From NCBI GenBank assembly GCA_026874595.1, contig CM049317.1, positions 21,340,882 to 21,404,881 of the forward strand: DNA of 64,000 nucleotides, in the 5' to 3' direction. The first letter of the stretch is position 1. The number at the start of each line of letters is the position of its first letter. Made by a program: the position numbers and the translations under genes. Source of the stretch: Sipunculus nudus (Eukaryota > Annelida > Sipuncula > Golfingiida > Sipunculidae). Of this stretch, positions 36,301-46,178 are shown piece after piece. The notes under the pieces are model-generated. The model ran no database searches. It was given only the letters and a program-made list of their open reading frames with translations, and was not told the origin of the DNA.

Positions 36301-39300
36301 GCATTCACCCTAGAAGCCACCAGTCTCTTTCCTGTCCTCCTACCTTTATTCCCATGTTTTTACAGGCTAACTGGAACTTGGTTCTCAGCTCAGCTGCTTG
36401 GCTGGCATGTTCCCCTTCTTTCCTGGTGCAGTCCTAAAACAAACATACAAACAGACCAAACACCATTAAACAGTTAAAACACAAACATAGCCAAAACAGC
36501 ATAAAAAACATACATAGCCAAGTCTAGACAGATGATTTTAAATGTCTGTAGTCTGTTTTTGTTTTATGGGTGTTTATACTGGTTTAATAACAGTATGGTG
36601 CAGGGTTGGCAATTTCTTCCGAGAGGCGGTTCCTTCCATGGCAACTTCCAGAAACTTCCGGCTCGGAAGAAATAGCTTCCTCCATTTCTTCCGGAAGAAA
36701 CTCTCAAATTTCATGTGAGAATATATAAATCTAATAAATTTTCAGCTTCATTTCTGCTTAAACATTATCTGTTCCATCTTATTTGCAAATATAAAGTTTA
36801 CATTAATATAAAATGTTATCTTAGAATGTATGACTATTAGTTTAATTTAGTTAGATTATATGCCTCCTGTAGTTTCGAGTTTGTCAGTTCAGGTGACATA
36901 ATTCAAAATCAATGGACACAGGTTTCAGTTCAGTGGACCATGCAATGAATACCAGGTGATTACATTAAAAAAGTGCAGCTTCACTCAATTTACCACTGAA
37001 TGCACAGAGAGGCAGGGTATGGGGAAGCCATGTCATAATTATCAGGGTTTCATCCACTATAAGAACAGTCAAACTGCTCCTTGTTATTATAGATTATTAC
37101 ATAGCAAATACACATGTACAGAGAAAGGGTTTCTCATATTTTCTAGGTATTTTCTAGTTGTGGCATAATTCACAACAAGCTCAGGAATAGACTAGGTGTT
37201 TGCAGAGCTACAAAATTGGTGTTTTGCTATTGCATGCTTCGTGGTAACTTAGATGTAGATTACTGATAGGTATTGATTGTAGTCCACTTTGTTTAACAAC
37301 AGAACTTACAGAGAGAGATGTCTAAATTTAAATGATTGATAATAATAAACTCAACTGGTGATCACTGATCAATCATAGTGTAATATGACATAGGATATTA
37401 CTATTGTGTTATATCTGTAGGAAGTGCAGTTTGCATACTATTTAGATTCTACATTAGTTAGTGTGTTAGCATGCAGTACTGCATTAACCTTGGCAGCTAT
37501 GCACTTGCCTGTTAAGATACAAGATGAGAAAATTGTAGTACATATACATGTATATCAATCTCTAATTCTCTATCATGCAAAAGTAATAAAGCTGATTGAC
37601 ACAAATTAGGTAAGAACTAGTTACAAATACAGAAAACTTCCTCTAACCCTCATGTGAAAACAGGTAGACATTTAAACAAGAATCTTTTGTTAAATAACAT
37701 GTCAACACATACTATGCAACACTACATACTTATACACATCCATCAGCTGCAATTTTTGCAATACTATTAGAATAAAACTGACAAAATAATATTTAGATTA
37801 ATCATAGCATTGTTCCTATACACTGAATAAAAGTCATATTATTTTATTCAAAAGAAATAAAAATAGTTCAATATCTGTTTTGATTTTTGTGTTTCACACT
37901 ATTACTCTTACTGTCCACTAAATTCCAATTTCATCCATTACTTCCGGAAGAAAGTGGAAGAAACCCCATTTCCTCCACTTTCTTCCAATGTCTCGGAAGA
38001 AATACATTTCTTCCGGAAGAAAACCAACCCTGGTATGGAGTAACTTTTATATTCAAAGGTTTAAGAATTGACTGCCTCTATATGCAGAAAACCTGGGAAT
38101 TCAGTTTCTTGCAAATTGTCAGGAGAAATTTTTTTTTGTTTTGGTTAGCATCAATATTTTGTATCAAATATGACTCACTGTTTGTTGCTGCTGGCATTTG
38201 GCAATCTGTCGTTTTAAATTTGGTATCTCATAGTTGACGTTTCTCATCACCATCTGAGCAGCCTCAGCTGAGGAGGAACAAAATAAATAATCACAACAAC
38301 GGACACAGAATGTTGAACATAATTTACTGAATATGATCATAGAGACTCTCCATGTGTCATTAAAGGGGCCCAATCACTTGTCTGACCTTTATGAACTTAA
38401 AGTATTCCCTCTGAGCTATTATAAAAATAGGCATGAAAACATGGATATCACCGCACACAGGCTGCTCATTTTGTATACAATATTGTGTTTATAATATTTC
38501 AGGGCCTGCTAAATTAATCAAAACAAATTCAACAAGTGCATCTTGCAGCAAGTAAGATCAGCCAGAGCTTTGAAAATGGTATTTTGCAACAAGTGACCTT
38601 TCTACCTCCGCATATATATGCAACCTACCACCTTAGATTATATGTTTTCCCCATTTTTCAACATTGCTGTGTTTACAAACATGTTGTTGGTAAACAAATA
38701 CATACATCCTTCACAAAGGAGTTTTAAAAACTTTACACAATGTAAAATTACCCTAAGATCTTTAGTATATACACAGAGGAAGCCAGAAATCACACAAATT
38801 CTTTTTCAACAGGTAGTTGAATGGGCACCTTTAATCATGACAGTCTTGCTGTGTTTATCCCTCTCATCCTGTTAAGTAAATCATTATAGTCACTAAACTT
38901 ATTAAAATTTTATTTTTTTTAGGAATAAATCTAGATGGCTTGTTGGTGGAACTTTCTTCTCAACAATGTATGTGTACTAGAATGATATGTGATAATTTAT
39001 CAGCTGGAATTGCTATATCTCTGTGATGAATACATCACCATTGTGACATGTTTTGACATGATCTCTTTGGAAGAGTCACCCAAATAATGCAAATTTTGTG
39101 CTTGCCAGGTGATACTGTTTACATTGCCTGGTTTCATGCAACTGCTTTGCTAATGATTTTTATTGAATGAAGATGCAAATAGGTCAAAGAGCCCATGGTT
39201 CAGTCAATTATTTTATGTCATCAGCATGGTTAAATGTCTATATTACTACACAACATCAAACCTCATATTTTATCACAAACAATAAAAATAATTGAATTAC

Positions 39301-40781
39301 AAATAAGTAGTCATACTTGCTCTTATTATCAAGATTATATTTCTTAATCTACAATGAAAGAGCATTAAAATCTCCACTTTAAAAGTTTTTTGTACAACAT
39401 TTATAAACTCATCTCAGCAACACTCACCTAAATACAAACCATCTTTTTCATAAAGTTTCACAATTTCTTGCCAATCCTACAATGTAACAAACCTATATAA
39501 TGAAACAATTGACACACTATTTTATCTTCTAATGGATTCTACAATTTAGTCATTACTTGGAAATTTGAATATGTAAAAAAAGTATTATACATTTAAGACA
39601 TGCATTTTTCTTCATTTCGATGAGTGTTTATTTTTTTTTTACTTTACCAGTCAAGACACAATCCGTGTCTAGAAAATGCAAAGATGTGCTTCACTTCTTG
39701 AAATGATGTAGATGCTCCACACTTAATTAAGTTCATTTTCCACACCTTTAAGAACATTTAAGACATTGTGCCATTACACTAATTAGCAACATTACCAAGG
39801 ACCTGATCTTCACTGGAAAAAATAACTGATCCACTTAAAATAGGACGGCATATCCATAGAACATTACCTTTTTATATATGGCCAGAATTAAAGCTAATGT
39901 TATTGTTCATGGTCATTGGTCCATCCTGTATATGGTTGGTCTTCTTAGTGCTGGTAAGACCATCCTGACTCTTTTCCACTCTCACAAAAATTAATTGAAA
40001 TGAAATACAACATCATTCGTTCATAGATAAAAGCAAGTTTATATCCTGGATACTAGGTCTGGTGTACTAGTACTCAGAAGGTGGCGCTCTTTGCAGTCTT
40101 TCACTGCCTCACACAGATGCTTTTATCTGGATCTGTGTGATGCTGTCATCTAACAGCAGATATCAGGTATAACTTAAGATCCATGATAGGTTTATCACAA
40201 TTAAGATGGTTCGCATTTTGATTAATGGGGTCACCACACATAAAATGCTGTTTAAACTGGTATAATCACTTGTAATGCACACATGTTAAATTTTGCAAAA
40301 TGTACACTGAAACACTGCCAAGTTTACATTACCTTCATTCGTTGGGATGAATATCTTCCAAATATATTTTTACTTCCTTTTTCTGTGTCCTTCAAAAGTT
40401 CAACAATCCTGAGACAATGAAAGTAGTTGATATCTGAAAAGTAAGAGTAAAACAGCAAAAAAATATTTTTTTTATGTTTCATAGAGTCACTGATGTGTAA
40501 CTAGTAAAATGTAATTTTTTTAAATACCTGTATAATTAGCTGTGACATAGCATCATTATACATAATATGCTTAACAGACACTTTTGAATTTGATTCAACT
40601 AATTAATATGCCAGATGTTCGTAAATGCAGGAGGAAAGGTAAAGCAGGGCAAATTTCAAATATTCAGAAATTATAGGTTTCTGACCCTTAGACCATTTAA
40701 TTTTTAAACTTCTGCATATATTTGACTAAAATCTTCAGTAAATATCACTATTATAATAGATAAAAATTATTATTATAATTA

Positions 40782-40812
<31 letters not shown>

Positions 40813-41746
40813 CATCATTATTTAGTAAATTGTTGCATCAAAATAATGCAAACAGACCTGGTGTGAACAATGTTCAAACAGAAATTTGTTTGTTTTACAT
40901 TCTCCATTCTAGGCAAAAAATACTGATGGTGAAAGAGCACCCAATGTGTTTTCAATTTAGAACTCTGAGATGTAACATGTAGCAAGTTACATGAAAATGT
41001 TGTTTATACTCTTTAACTGTGAAGATTATATGAAGTTTCAAGATTTTAGCTTAACTCACTGTAACTCTTGCATACAAAATAAGTATTATTATATTAAATA
41101 TTGATAATGTTTATACATACAAGTTCCTGTCAGTAGTTTTGTGATCTCCTCCACTGCAGGCATGTCCTGTATGGCATTGTTGATTTTCTCTCTCACCACC
41201 AGGGCAGATGCCTGCCATTGCTGCTGACAGTGTCGTCGACTGATAAGCCAGTCTGCAGGTAATCAGATCAACATAAAGTTAGTCAATTTAATATGATTAT
41301 ATACAGGAAATCATAACCCAAATTATGACCACACAGGTGAAGTTATTTCAGTTGAATTTTCTTGATGTCCTAATGTTGGTCATAAAACAAGTCTTGGTCT
41401 CAAAACTGGTCTTGAGGATAATTCTTGCCATTGTAGGCCATGGTCTTGGGTGGTATGTTTCTTTGTGAATGTTAGCTGAATTGGAGATAGAAAGTCATAT
41501 ATGAGGATTGTTTAGGTACTGGGAAAACTTTTGCATTTAATGCCAATATTTTAGCAATTGTAAATGGCACTTATGGTTAATCACATGGTTATATGAAATA
41601 CATCCCTTACAATGTTAAAATGTGTGGTTTGCTCTTAAAATTTTCTTTCCCCAACAAAAGAGTCTTTCTTTTAAAAGCTTTCATGAATACTCACCTAACA
41701 GTTTGTTGTAATGAATATCTATTGGAATTTTATCTGCGTCAGACAT
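24255..41746 (-). CDS. CDK5RAP3: CDK5RAP3 (C53/LZAP), 14 coding exons, complete coding sequence
   Basis: Known role: adaptor of the UFL1-UFBP1 (DDRGK1) UFM1 ligase at the ER, acting in ribosome UFMylation and ER-phagy. Joining the 14 minus-strand exons listed below gives 1494 nt (497 codons and stop; human protein 506 aa), with all intron phases compatible and GT-AG borders throughout. Landmarks: MSDADKIPIDIHYNKLLDWL (1-20); NYFHCLRIVELLKDTEKGS and FGRYSSQRMKDWQE; MVMRNVNYEIPNLKRQIAKC in the helical N-terminal part; NTTVYEWRTG; an acidic linker with two IDWGD motifs (274-278, 289-293), the shuffled ATG8/UFM1-interacting motifs known from C53; then a helical C-terminal half ending RPVNIMGEINTV. 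The start is the first ATG after a 12-nt leader remnant behind an acceptor at 41759-41761. Introns are full of transposons. Orthology is essentially certain from collinear conserved blocks. Confidence 0.97.
24930..25300 (+). repeat. 0.5-kb dispersed repeat, family R3, copy Z (most diverged)
   Basis: Recognisable by aligned phrases with copy X (atgtaacctaagatg...agttgcatatgtg, gaggcccccacatgttataaa, aagtatcaagggattatctt). It lies in the last CDK5RAP3 intron. Confidence 0.55.
25625..25652. repeat. GAAT tetranucleotide microsatellite
   Basis: About five tandem GAAT units in the last CDK5RAP3 intron. Confidence 0.8.
25932..26103 (-). CDS. CDK5RAP3: CDK5RAP3 coding exon 13
   Basis: 172 bp, residues 417-474; RYVDRLAENLKK and QEAFEEQKQIEPKLDLL then TKELQKQ, a coiled-coil-like block matching the vertebrate QEALEEQAALEPKLDLL. 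Confidence 0.97.
26703..26733. repeat. CA dinucleotide microsatellite
   Basis: Uninterrupted (CA)n run in the intron between coding exons 12 and 13. Confidence 0.9.
27228..27430 (-). CDS. CDK5RAP3: CDK5RAP3 coding exon 12
   Basis: 203 bp, residues 350-416; begins LETFLSQRLQEM, includes SVSASQFQNAPEAL and ends at GSP plus two bases of Arg. Helical region. Confidence 0.96.
27710..28020 (+). mobile_element. 0.3-kb MITE, family M1, copy 2
   Basis: Terminal inverted repeats: aaggcaaaacaaaataaaag then GTATGGTTCCCAGGCAC at the left; GTGCCTGAGAACCATACC then ttttttttcttttggcctaa at the right. It lies in the intron between coding exons 11 and 12. Confidence 0.85.
28500..28585 (-). CDS. CDK5RAP3: CDK5RAP3 coding exon 11
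   Basis: 86 bp, residues 321-349; GVARGDDALTLLDNATTRNK matches the GVARGPDALTLLEYTETRNQ block. Donor gtgagt. Confidence 0.96.
29181..29259 (-). CDS. CDK5RAP3: CDK5RAP3 coding exon 10
   Basis: 79 bp, residues 295-320 (NIEITESGAVEGGLEGVIEV then TTESTD), low-complexity acidic linker equivalent to the vertebrate ALQITVLEAGT region. Confidence 0.92.
29742..29804 (-). CDS. CDK5RAP3: CDK5RAP3 coding exon 9 (IDWGD motifs)
   Basis: 63 bp, residues 274-294: IDWGDLDGGGDEGDG then IDWGDM. This exon carries both IDWG motifs of the protein. Donor gtcagt. Confidence 0.95.
30660..30828 (-). CDS. CDK5RAP3: CDK5RAP3 coding exon 8
   Basis: 169 bp, residues 217-273; VPVLQFLINKGNTTVYEWRT matches the invariant NSTVYEWRTG block, followed by an acidic tail EEEEKEENEAEDT. 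The acceptor lies only about 26 bp from the end of a MITE (30854-31194). Confidence 0.96.
30854..31194 (+). mobile_element. 0.3-kb MITE, family M1, copy 3 (best preserved ends)
   Basis: Left end taaggcc, A-rich spacer, GGTATGGTTCTCAGGCAC; right end GTGCCTGAGAACCATACC, T-rich spacer, ggcctta. The 18-bp core of the terminal repeat is perfect. Its left end lies 26 bp upstream (in transcript sense) of the acceptor of CDK5RAP3 coding exon 8. Confidence 0.9.
31456..31695 (-). mobile_element. tRNA-derived SINE (minus strand)
   Basis: The minus strand has a Pol III B-box-like gagttcgaatc (complement of 31634-31644) about 50 bp from its 5' end, preceded by a tRNA-like ggtagag...gattcaaagccaggaga, then about 170 bp of unrelated conserved-looking body. 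The A box is degenerate. Typical SINE layout. Confidence 0.6.
32460..33145 (+). repeat. Tandem array of about five diverged units of 125-145 bp
   Basis: Repeated frame: cggtgacctctgacctcatta, tgaattttgatgaaaat, aatcaggtgagaaa(g/a)tctatt, aagtttcatgaaaatccat, gtaagtcaccatggtacctc, with starts near 32475, 32598, 32742 and 32877, decaying toward 33145. It lies in the 4.9-kb intron between coding exons 7 and 8. Confidence 0.85.
33324..35540. mobile_element. 2217-bp TIR element flanked by TA (non-autonomous)
   Basis: Left end CCGTAAATCCTGTTTTTATC and right end its inverse (aaaacaggatttacgg), both bordered by TA (33322-33323 and 35541-35542). The inverted similarity extends into cgccgcggcc / ggccacac. 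The interior shows no transposase. It sits in the CDK5RAP3 intron between coding exons 7 and 8. Confidence 0.8.
35704..35840 (-). CDS. CDK5RAP3: CDK5RAP3 coding exon 7
   Basis: 137 bp, residues 172-216, with GEKVKKELLELAKDLP and INYYQAFISFAL, corresponding to the vertebrate ALVKDLP and DVYQASVGF blocks. Ends with two bases of an Arg codon. Confidence 0.95.
36344..36433 (-). CDS. CDK5RAP3: CDK5RAP3 coding exon 6
   Basis: 90 bp, residues 142-171 (DCTRKEGEHASQAAELRTKF then QLACKNMGIK), phase 0 at both ends; charged helical sequence. Confidence 0.94.
36601..38032. mobile_element. 1432-bp hAT-like non-autonomous element with 8-bp target duplication
   Basis: Ends CAGGGTTGGCAATTTCTTCC and, inverted, CAGGGTTGGTTTTCTTCCGG. 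Flanks GTATGGTG (36593-36600) and GTATGGAG (38033-38040) agree at 7 of 8 positions, the size expected for hAT. Subterminal regions contain several TTCTTCCGGAAGAA palindromes. No transposase frame. It lies in the intron between coding exons 5 and 6. Confidence 0.85.
38179..38267 (-). CDS. CDK5RAP3: CDK5RAP3 coding exon 5
   Basis: 89 bp, residues 112-141; MVMRNVNYEIPNLKRQIAKC is nearly invariant in the family. Ends in phase 0 at gtgagt. Confidence 0.97.
38366..38870 (-). repeat. 0.5-kb dispersed repeat, family R3, copy Y
   Basis: Inverted relative to copy X. It runs from ggggcccaatcac to caggtagttgaatgggcacc and is found in the intron between coding exons 4 and 5. Confidence 0.7.
39428..39476 (-). 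CDS. CDK5RAP3: CDK5RAP3 coding exon 4
   Basis: 49-bp small exon, residues 96-111 (DWQEIVKLYEKDGLYL), ends in phase 1 at gtgagt. Confidence 0.95.
40074..40087 (+). promoter_or_regulatory. CTCF-like motif in CDK5RAP3 intron
   Basis: TCAGAAGGTGGCGC matches 12 of 14 positions of CCASYAGRKGGCRS. A weaker match than 23544-23562. Confidence 0.25.
40333..40433 (-). CDS. CDK5RAP3: CDK5RAP3 coding exon 3
   Basis: 101 bp, residues 62-95; YINYFHCLRIVELLKDTEKG then NIFGRYSSQRMK. Donor gtaatg. Confidence 0.96.
40764..40822. repeat. ATT trinucleotide microsatellite
   Basis: Long (TTA)n run with minor interruptions in the intron between coding exons 2 and 3. Confidence 0.9.
41121..41252 (-). CDS. CDK5RAP3: CDK5RAP3 coding exon 2
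   Basis: 132 bp, residues 18-61, with DWLISRRHCQQQW and REKINNAIQDMP, which are near-identical blocks in vertebrate CDK5RAP3. Ends in phase 1 (T + AT gives Tyr). Confidence 0.96.
41695..41746 (-). CDS. CDK5RAP3: CDK5RAP3 coding exon 1
   Basis: Residues 1-17, ends in phase 1 at gtgagt. The same exon carries 12 nt of 5' UTR (41747-41758) behind a cag acceptor, so at least one upstream non-coding exon exists. PIDIHYNKLL matches the PIDIxxxKLL start of orthologues. Confidence 0.95.
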
Positions 41747-41863
41747 CTTGACCTAAAACTGAAAATAGTCCAGATTTGTGTCAAGCAAATATTTTAATTA
41801 AAATAAGCATTAACATACAGCAAGTGTGTTGTGTGGATGTATGTACTGGTAACAAGCCTATTA

Positions 41864-44800
41864 CAGCAGAACCTGTCGTGAGGGGACACCTTTGGGATAT
41901 CGGCAAAGTGTCCCTACATTGCAGGTGTCCCTTCATGAGAGGTAGGGACAGATACAGGTGGGAAAAATAATTACTGTATGGAGATTCATTCAAAACTTAA
42001 AACAGAATAATCACATACCTATAAGTATATAAAAATAATTTTTTTTAATATGAATAATATATGAAAAAATATTTATATGGACATCTAACACAGGAAAGCA
42101 GATTTTTTTATGTCATGATTAAAAGTCTTTCAAGAGCTCGTGCATTTATAAATACTAAATTAAACTAGATATTTCTTGGCACCGCAGGTGCCATAGTATC
42201 CCCAGACAATTAATCCCCCCCCCCTTTCAGAATAGGCCCCCCATCTTCAGCAACAATTAATATCAGACCACACTCATAGAAAAGGTCATTCTCATAGAAA
42301 AGGTCATGATCCAAATTTCAATATACATCATCCCCTAACCCATGTCTATGTATATGCAAGAAATCTGTCCATTAGTTTTTGACTTATAATGCTCACAAAA
42401 CTGTTAAGTGGCAATGATGGGGTATTAAACGGCACGAAAACAAGTAAAAGAATAACAGGTGGCACCACCTGTTTCCTGTACATGACAACACTATCCAAGA
42501 TCTTCAGTCAAGTTGATTTTTGGACCAATCAATGCATCCCTTATTGAGAAATTAATGATTTTGTGTGATTTTCACCATATATGGCAATATTCAAGGTCAA
42601 AGCCACTCATTGGAAAGGTCATGACCCCTACTGAAATAAACAATATCCTATAACCCATATCCATGTATATGCATAATATGAAAGAAATTTGTCCATTAGT
42701 TTTTGACTTATAATGCTCACAGTACTGATAAATGGCAATGATGGGGTATTAAAAGGCACAAAACAAGTAAAAGAATAACAGGTGGCGCCACCTGTTTCCG
42801 GTACATGACAATACTTTCCAAGATCTTCAAACATGTTGATTTTTGGACCAATGCATGCATCCCTTATTGAGATATTAATGATTTTGTGTAATTTTCACCA
42901 TATATGGCAATATTCAAGGTCAAGGCCACTCTAATAGGAAAGGTCATGACCCCAATTTATATATACATCATCCCATAACCCATGTCTATGTATATGCATA
43001 ATATGAAAGAAATCTGTCCATTAGTTTTTGACTTATAATGCTCACAGGTTATAAATGTACTGTTAAGTGGCAATGATGGGGTATTAAACGGCACGAAAAC
43101 ATGTAAAAGAATAACAGGTGGCGCCACCTGTTTCCGGTACATGACATTACTATCCAAGATCTTCAGTCAAGTTGATTTTTGGACCAATGCATGCATCCCT
43201 TATTGAGAAATTAATGATTTTGTGTGATTTTCACCATATATGGCAATATTCAAGGTCAAGGCCACTCTCATAGGAAAGGTCATGACCCCAATTTAAATAA
43301 ACATCATCCCATAACCCATATCTATGTATTTGCATAATATGAAAGAAATCTGTCCATTAGTTTTTGACTTATAATGCTCACAGTACTGTCAAGTAGCAAT
43401 TTTGGGGATATTAAACAGCATGAAAACAAGTAAAGAAAAAAAGTGGCGCCACCAGTTTCTGGAACATGACAATCCTTTCCATGATCTTTGATCAACTTGA
43501 TTTTGGGATCAATCCATGCAAGTTTTCTTGAGATATTTAAGAATTTGTGTGATTTTCCCCAAAATTGAACCTATTCAAGGTCAAGGTCACTCTCCTAGTT
43601 GAGGTCATGACCTCATTTTAAATAGGCGTTGTCCTCTCACCCATATCTATACATATACCAAGTTTGGTAAAGATCCGTGAAATATTTTTTGAGTTATTGT
43701 GTCCAAAAGAAATCTCTGCGGCGGCGGCAGCGGCGTCGACGGCGGCGCGACCGTGCCTAAACCATAGTATCTCCAGACTATGTCTGGCGATACAATAATG
43801 GTTGATCATGAGTACAATTTTATAGAAATAGTTACTTTCTACTAAAATAGCTTTAAAAACAAATTTTTATTCAATGAAATATATCTATAATATTTCTTAA
43901 TCACATATTTTTTCTGATTAAATAAATATTTGTTTCTGATGAAACAAATGAAAGTCATCCCCAAACCTCTGGTTTAGCAAAACTTGCATGACAGGGGAAT
44001 ATTTGGAATGAAAGATAAGGGTGTCATTAAGATATTGCATTAATTTCAATTTTCAATGAACAATTAAATTTATGCAACGTTCTATCCACGCCTCTGAAGA
44101 GTAAATTTATGTCTGTCAAAATGAGTTATATCTTATGTCCCTTATGTACGGTCCACGGGAAATCATTCAAATCCAGCCTCAAACTCAATATTGCATAGAT
44201 ATCAATTTTCCACATCAGAATTTTATCAAAGCATTGAAATTATGACCAGATGCCTCAAATTTAGCAATGATGTAGTCAGATTAACAATGCCGTGACTCGG
44301 CTTCACATCAGGTGGACATTCAAAATGACAGAAAAACTGGGATGATCGGGAGTGTTCGGTGGCCTTCGGTAGCTGTCGCCAGCCGGTGCTACTCGCAATA
44401 AAATTTGAACTATGTAAGGCGATTTCATCCGCTGAGATTGACTCAAATACATCTACTTTAACCTAAATATTGAGACAGAAATATTTTTCTACATGAAACT
44501 TTTATCTTGACATTGAGATTATGACCAGATGCCTCAAATTCAGTGATGATATTCTCAGATTAACATTGCCATGACTGGGACTCATGTAAGGCGGACATTC
44601 AACATGGCGGAAACACTGGGTATTCGTGAGCGTTCTGCTGCCAAATTGTCCTTGTTAATCAACATTTTGATGTCTTTTGCAACAGTTAGAGTTACAATTA
44701 TCAAATATGCTATTGTTATTATATATGCAGCCCCGAAATAGTGCCGCAAGTTTGCCAGCACAAACCACTCGTCCGCCATGCTTATATGACGGAAAAAGAT

Positions 44801-45160
44801 GGGGTCAACTAATGTTGATGCTCATTGGTCGAGTCAGTCATATGATACGGTATTCCTGCGATTTACATTATATCTATGAATCAATCTATATACGAGCTGT
44901 TCACGGCGTGCACGAAGTGTTCCGCAGAGCTCCTGAGCTGGTACACCCGCGCAATGTGACTGGTGGCTGCTGATAGAGGGGACTCGGGTGTCCGTTCATG
45001 CCAGGATTTTGGGCAAAACAGGACTGTCCCTGTACGTCTTTAGCAGGTGTCCGCTCATGACAGGTCAATTTTAATGGGAAATGGGTCAGGACATTGGCTT
45101 AGTGTCCGTGCATCGAAGGTGTCTGCTCATCCCGGCAATCCCTCACGGCAGGTTCTGGTG
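41864..45160. mobile_element. 3297-bp TA-flanked TIR element containing nested Helentron-like copy C
   Basis: Left end CAGCAGAACCTGTCGTGAGG and right end, inverted, CACCAGAACCTGCCGTGAGG, bordered by TA (41862-41863 and 45161-45162). Both ends carry further copies of a ggtgtcc(c/g)ctcatga-type motif in the subterminal 150 bp. Removing the nested element leaves about 1.66 kb. No transposase recognised. It lies in the inferred leader intron of CDK5RAP3. Confidence 0.75.
42164..43799 (-). mobile_element. Helentron-like non-autonomous element, copy C (minus orientation)
   Basis: The 3' end at the low coordinate (inverse: TGCCAAGAAATATCTAGT with hairpin) and the 5' end at 43799 (inverse: attattgtatcgccagac, then GC-rich CCG-type tract) match copies A and B. 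The core is different: about four tandem units of 325 bp (42367, 42690, 43016, 43353), each corresponding to a segment that is present once, at about 3640-3960, in copy A. Confidence 0.75.
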
Positions 45161-45744
45161 TATATAGTAATAAATAAATTTATATTAGTAAACAAAATTT
45201 ACCATTTGAAGTATTACTTAAATATTTGTCAAACAAGATTCAAATAAAATAAAATATGTTTAAGTTAGGAATGCGTGATAAGCTGAACAAATGACATTAA
45301 TACAAAAGTCATGCAATCAACAAAAACTTATCTGAGTTGCATTTTACCTAATTTCAGCTAATTAGCAGTGGAATATGATAGCATCTAGCAGCAGAGAAAT
45401 ATAGGATGTACCCTTCTTTGGTACCATTAAAGTATCAAGTACAAGCAGGACCAACATATAAGACTAAATAGATTTTCAGATGGAATATGAGGGAAAATAT
45501 ATTTTGGGCCCTCAGGATTGTTAAGAAGTCCCAGTTCAGGGCAGCTTGACAGACAACTTCTTCATTTGTGGAGGCAAGTGAATAGAATAATTAACAAAAA
45601 CTTTATCTTAAAAAGTTTATCTTAAGTTGCTGGTAAAGAGGACAAAGCTGACAGCTGAAATTAGGAAACCATGACCCAACAGAAGTTGTTAATTAGGCAT
45701 AAGTATGCCTGTAACCCATTGCCCATTGACATAATTCGTACATA

Positions 45745-46176
45745 CTGTGGTTGGCTTCATATTCGCGAGGCTGAAATTTCACGATTTTTCCATTTTTAAT
45801 GTTTTGCGAGGGTTTCATTTTCGCGATCTCACAAGAACCTATATCAAATCTTTGGCAAAGCCATATACCTGTGTGTATTATAAAATGAGAATAAGTCATG
45901 AGTTTGTGACATTTCCTTATATAATGATAGGCCCGCACACACAGCATAGGTGGTTTAGTTCAAATTTAAGGCTTACATTTCCCTATACCTGCAAGGATGT
46001 AATTTATTACAAAAATTCTCTCTGTTTTAACCTATTACCATACAAGTATTGATTACACTAAACAAGAAGGACATTCTCAATTGGCCGATTATCCCCGAGG
46101 GTTTCATTTTCGCGATTATTTCCCATTCGCGAATATCGCGAAATTAAAACCCTCGCGAACAAAAAGGCAACCACAG
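45745..46176. mobile_element. 432-bp TA-flanked MITE
   Basis: Ends CTGTGGTTGGCTTCATATTC and, inverted, CTGTGGTTGCCTTTTTGTTC, each followed by GCGAGG and bordered by TA (45743-45744, 46177-46178). The interior has repeated tttcattttcgcga blocks. Tc1/mariner-type insertion is inferred from the TA. Confidence 0.85.
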
Positions 46177-46178
46177 TA

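Noticed and set aside
45747-46052. 101-codon plus-strand frame
   Set aside because: Lies entirely in the TA-flanked MITE (45745-46176) and has no protein similarity I can recognise.
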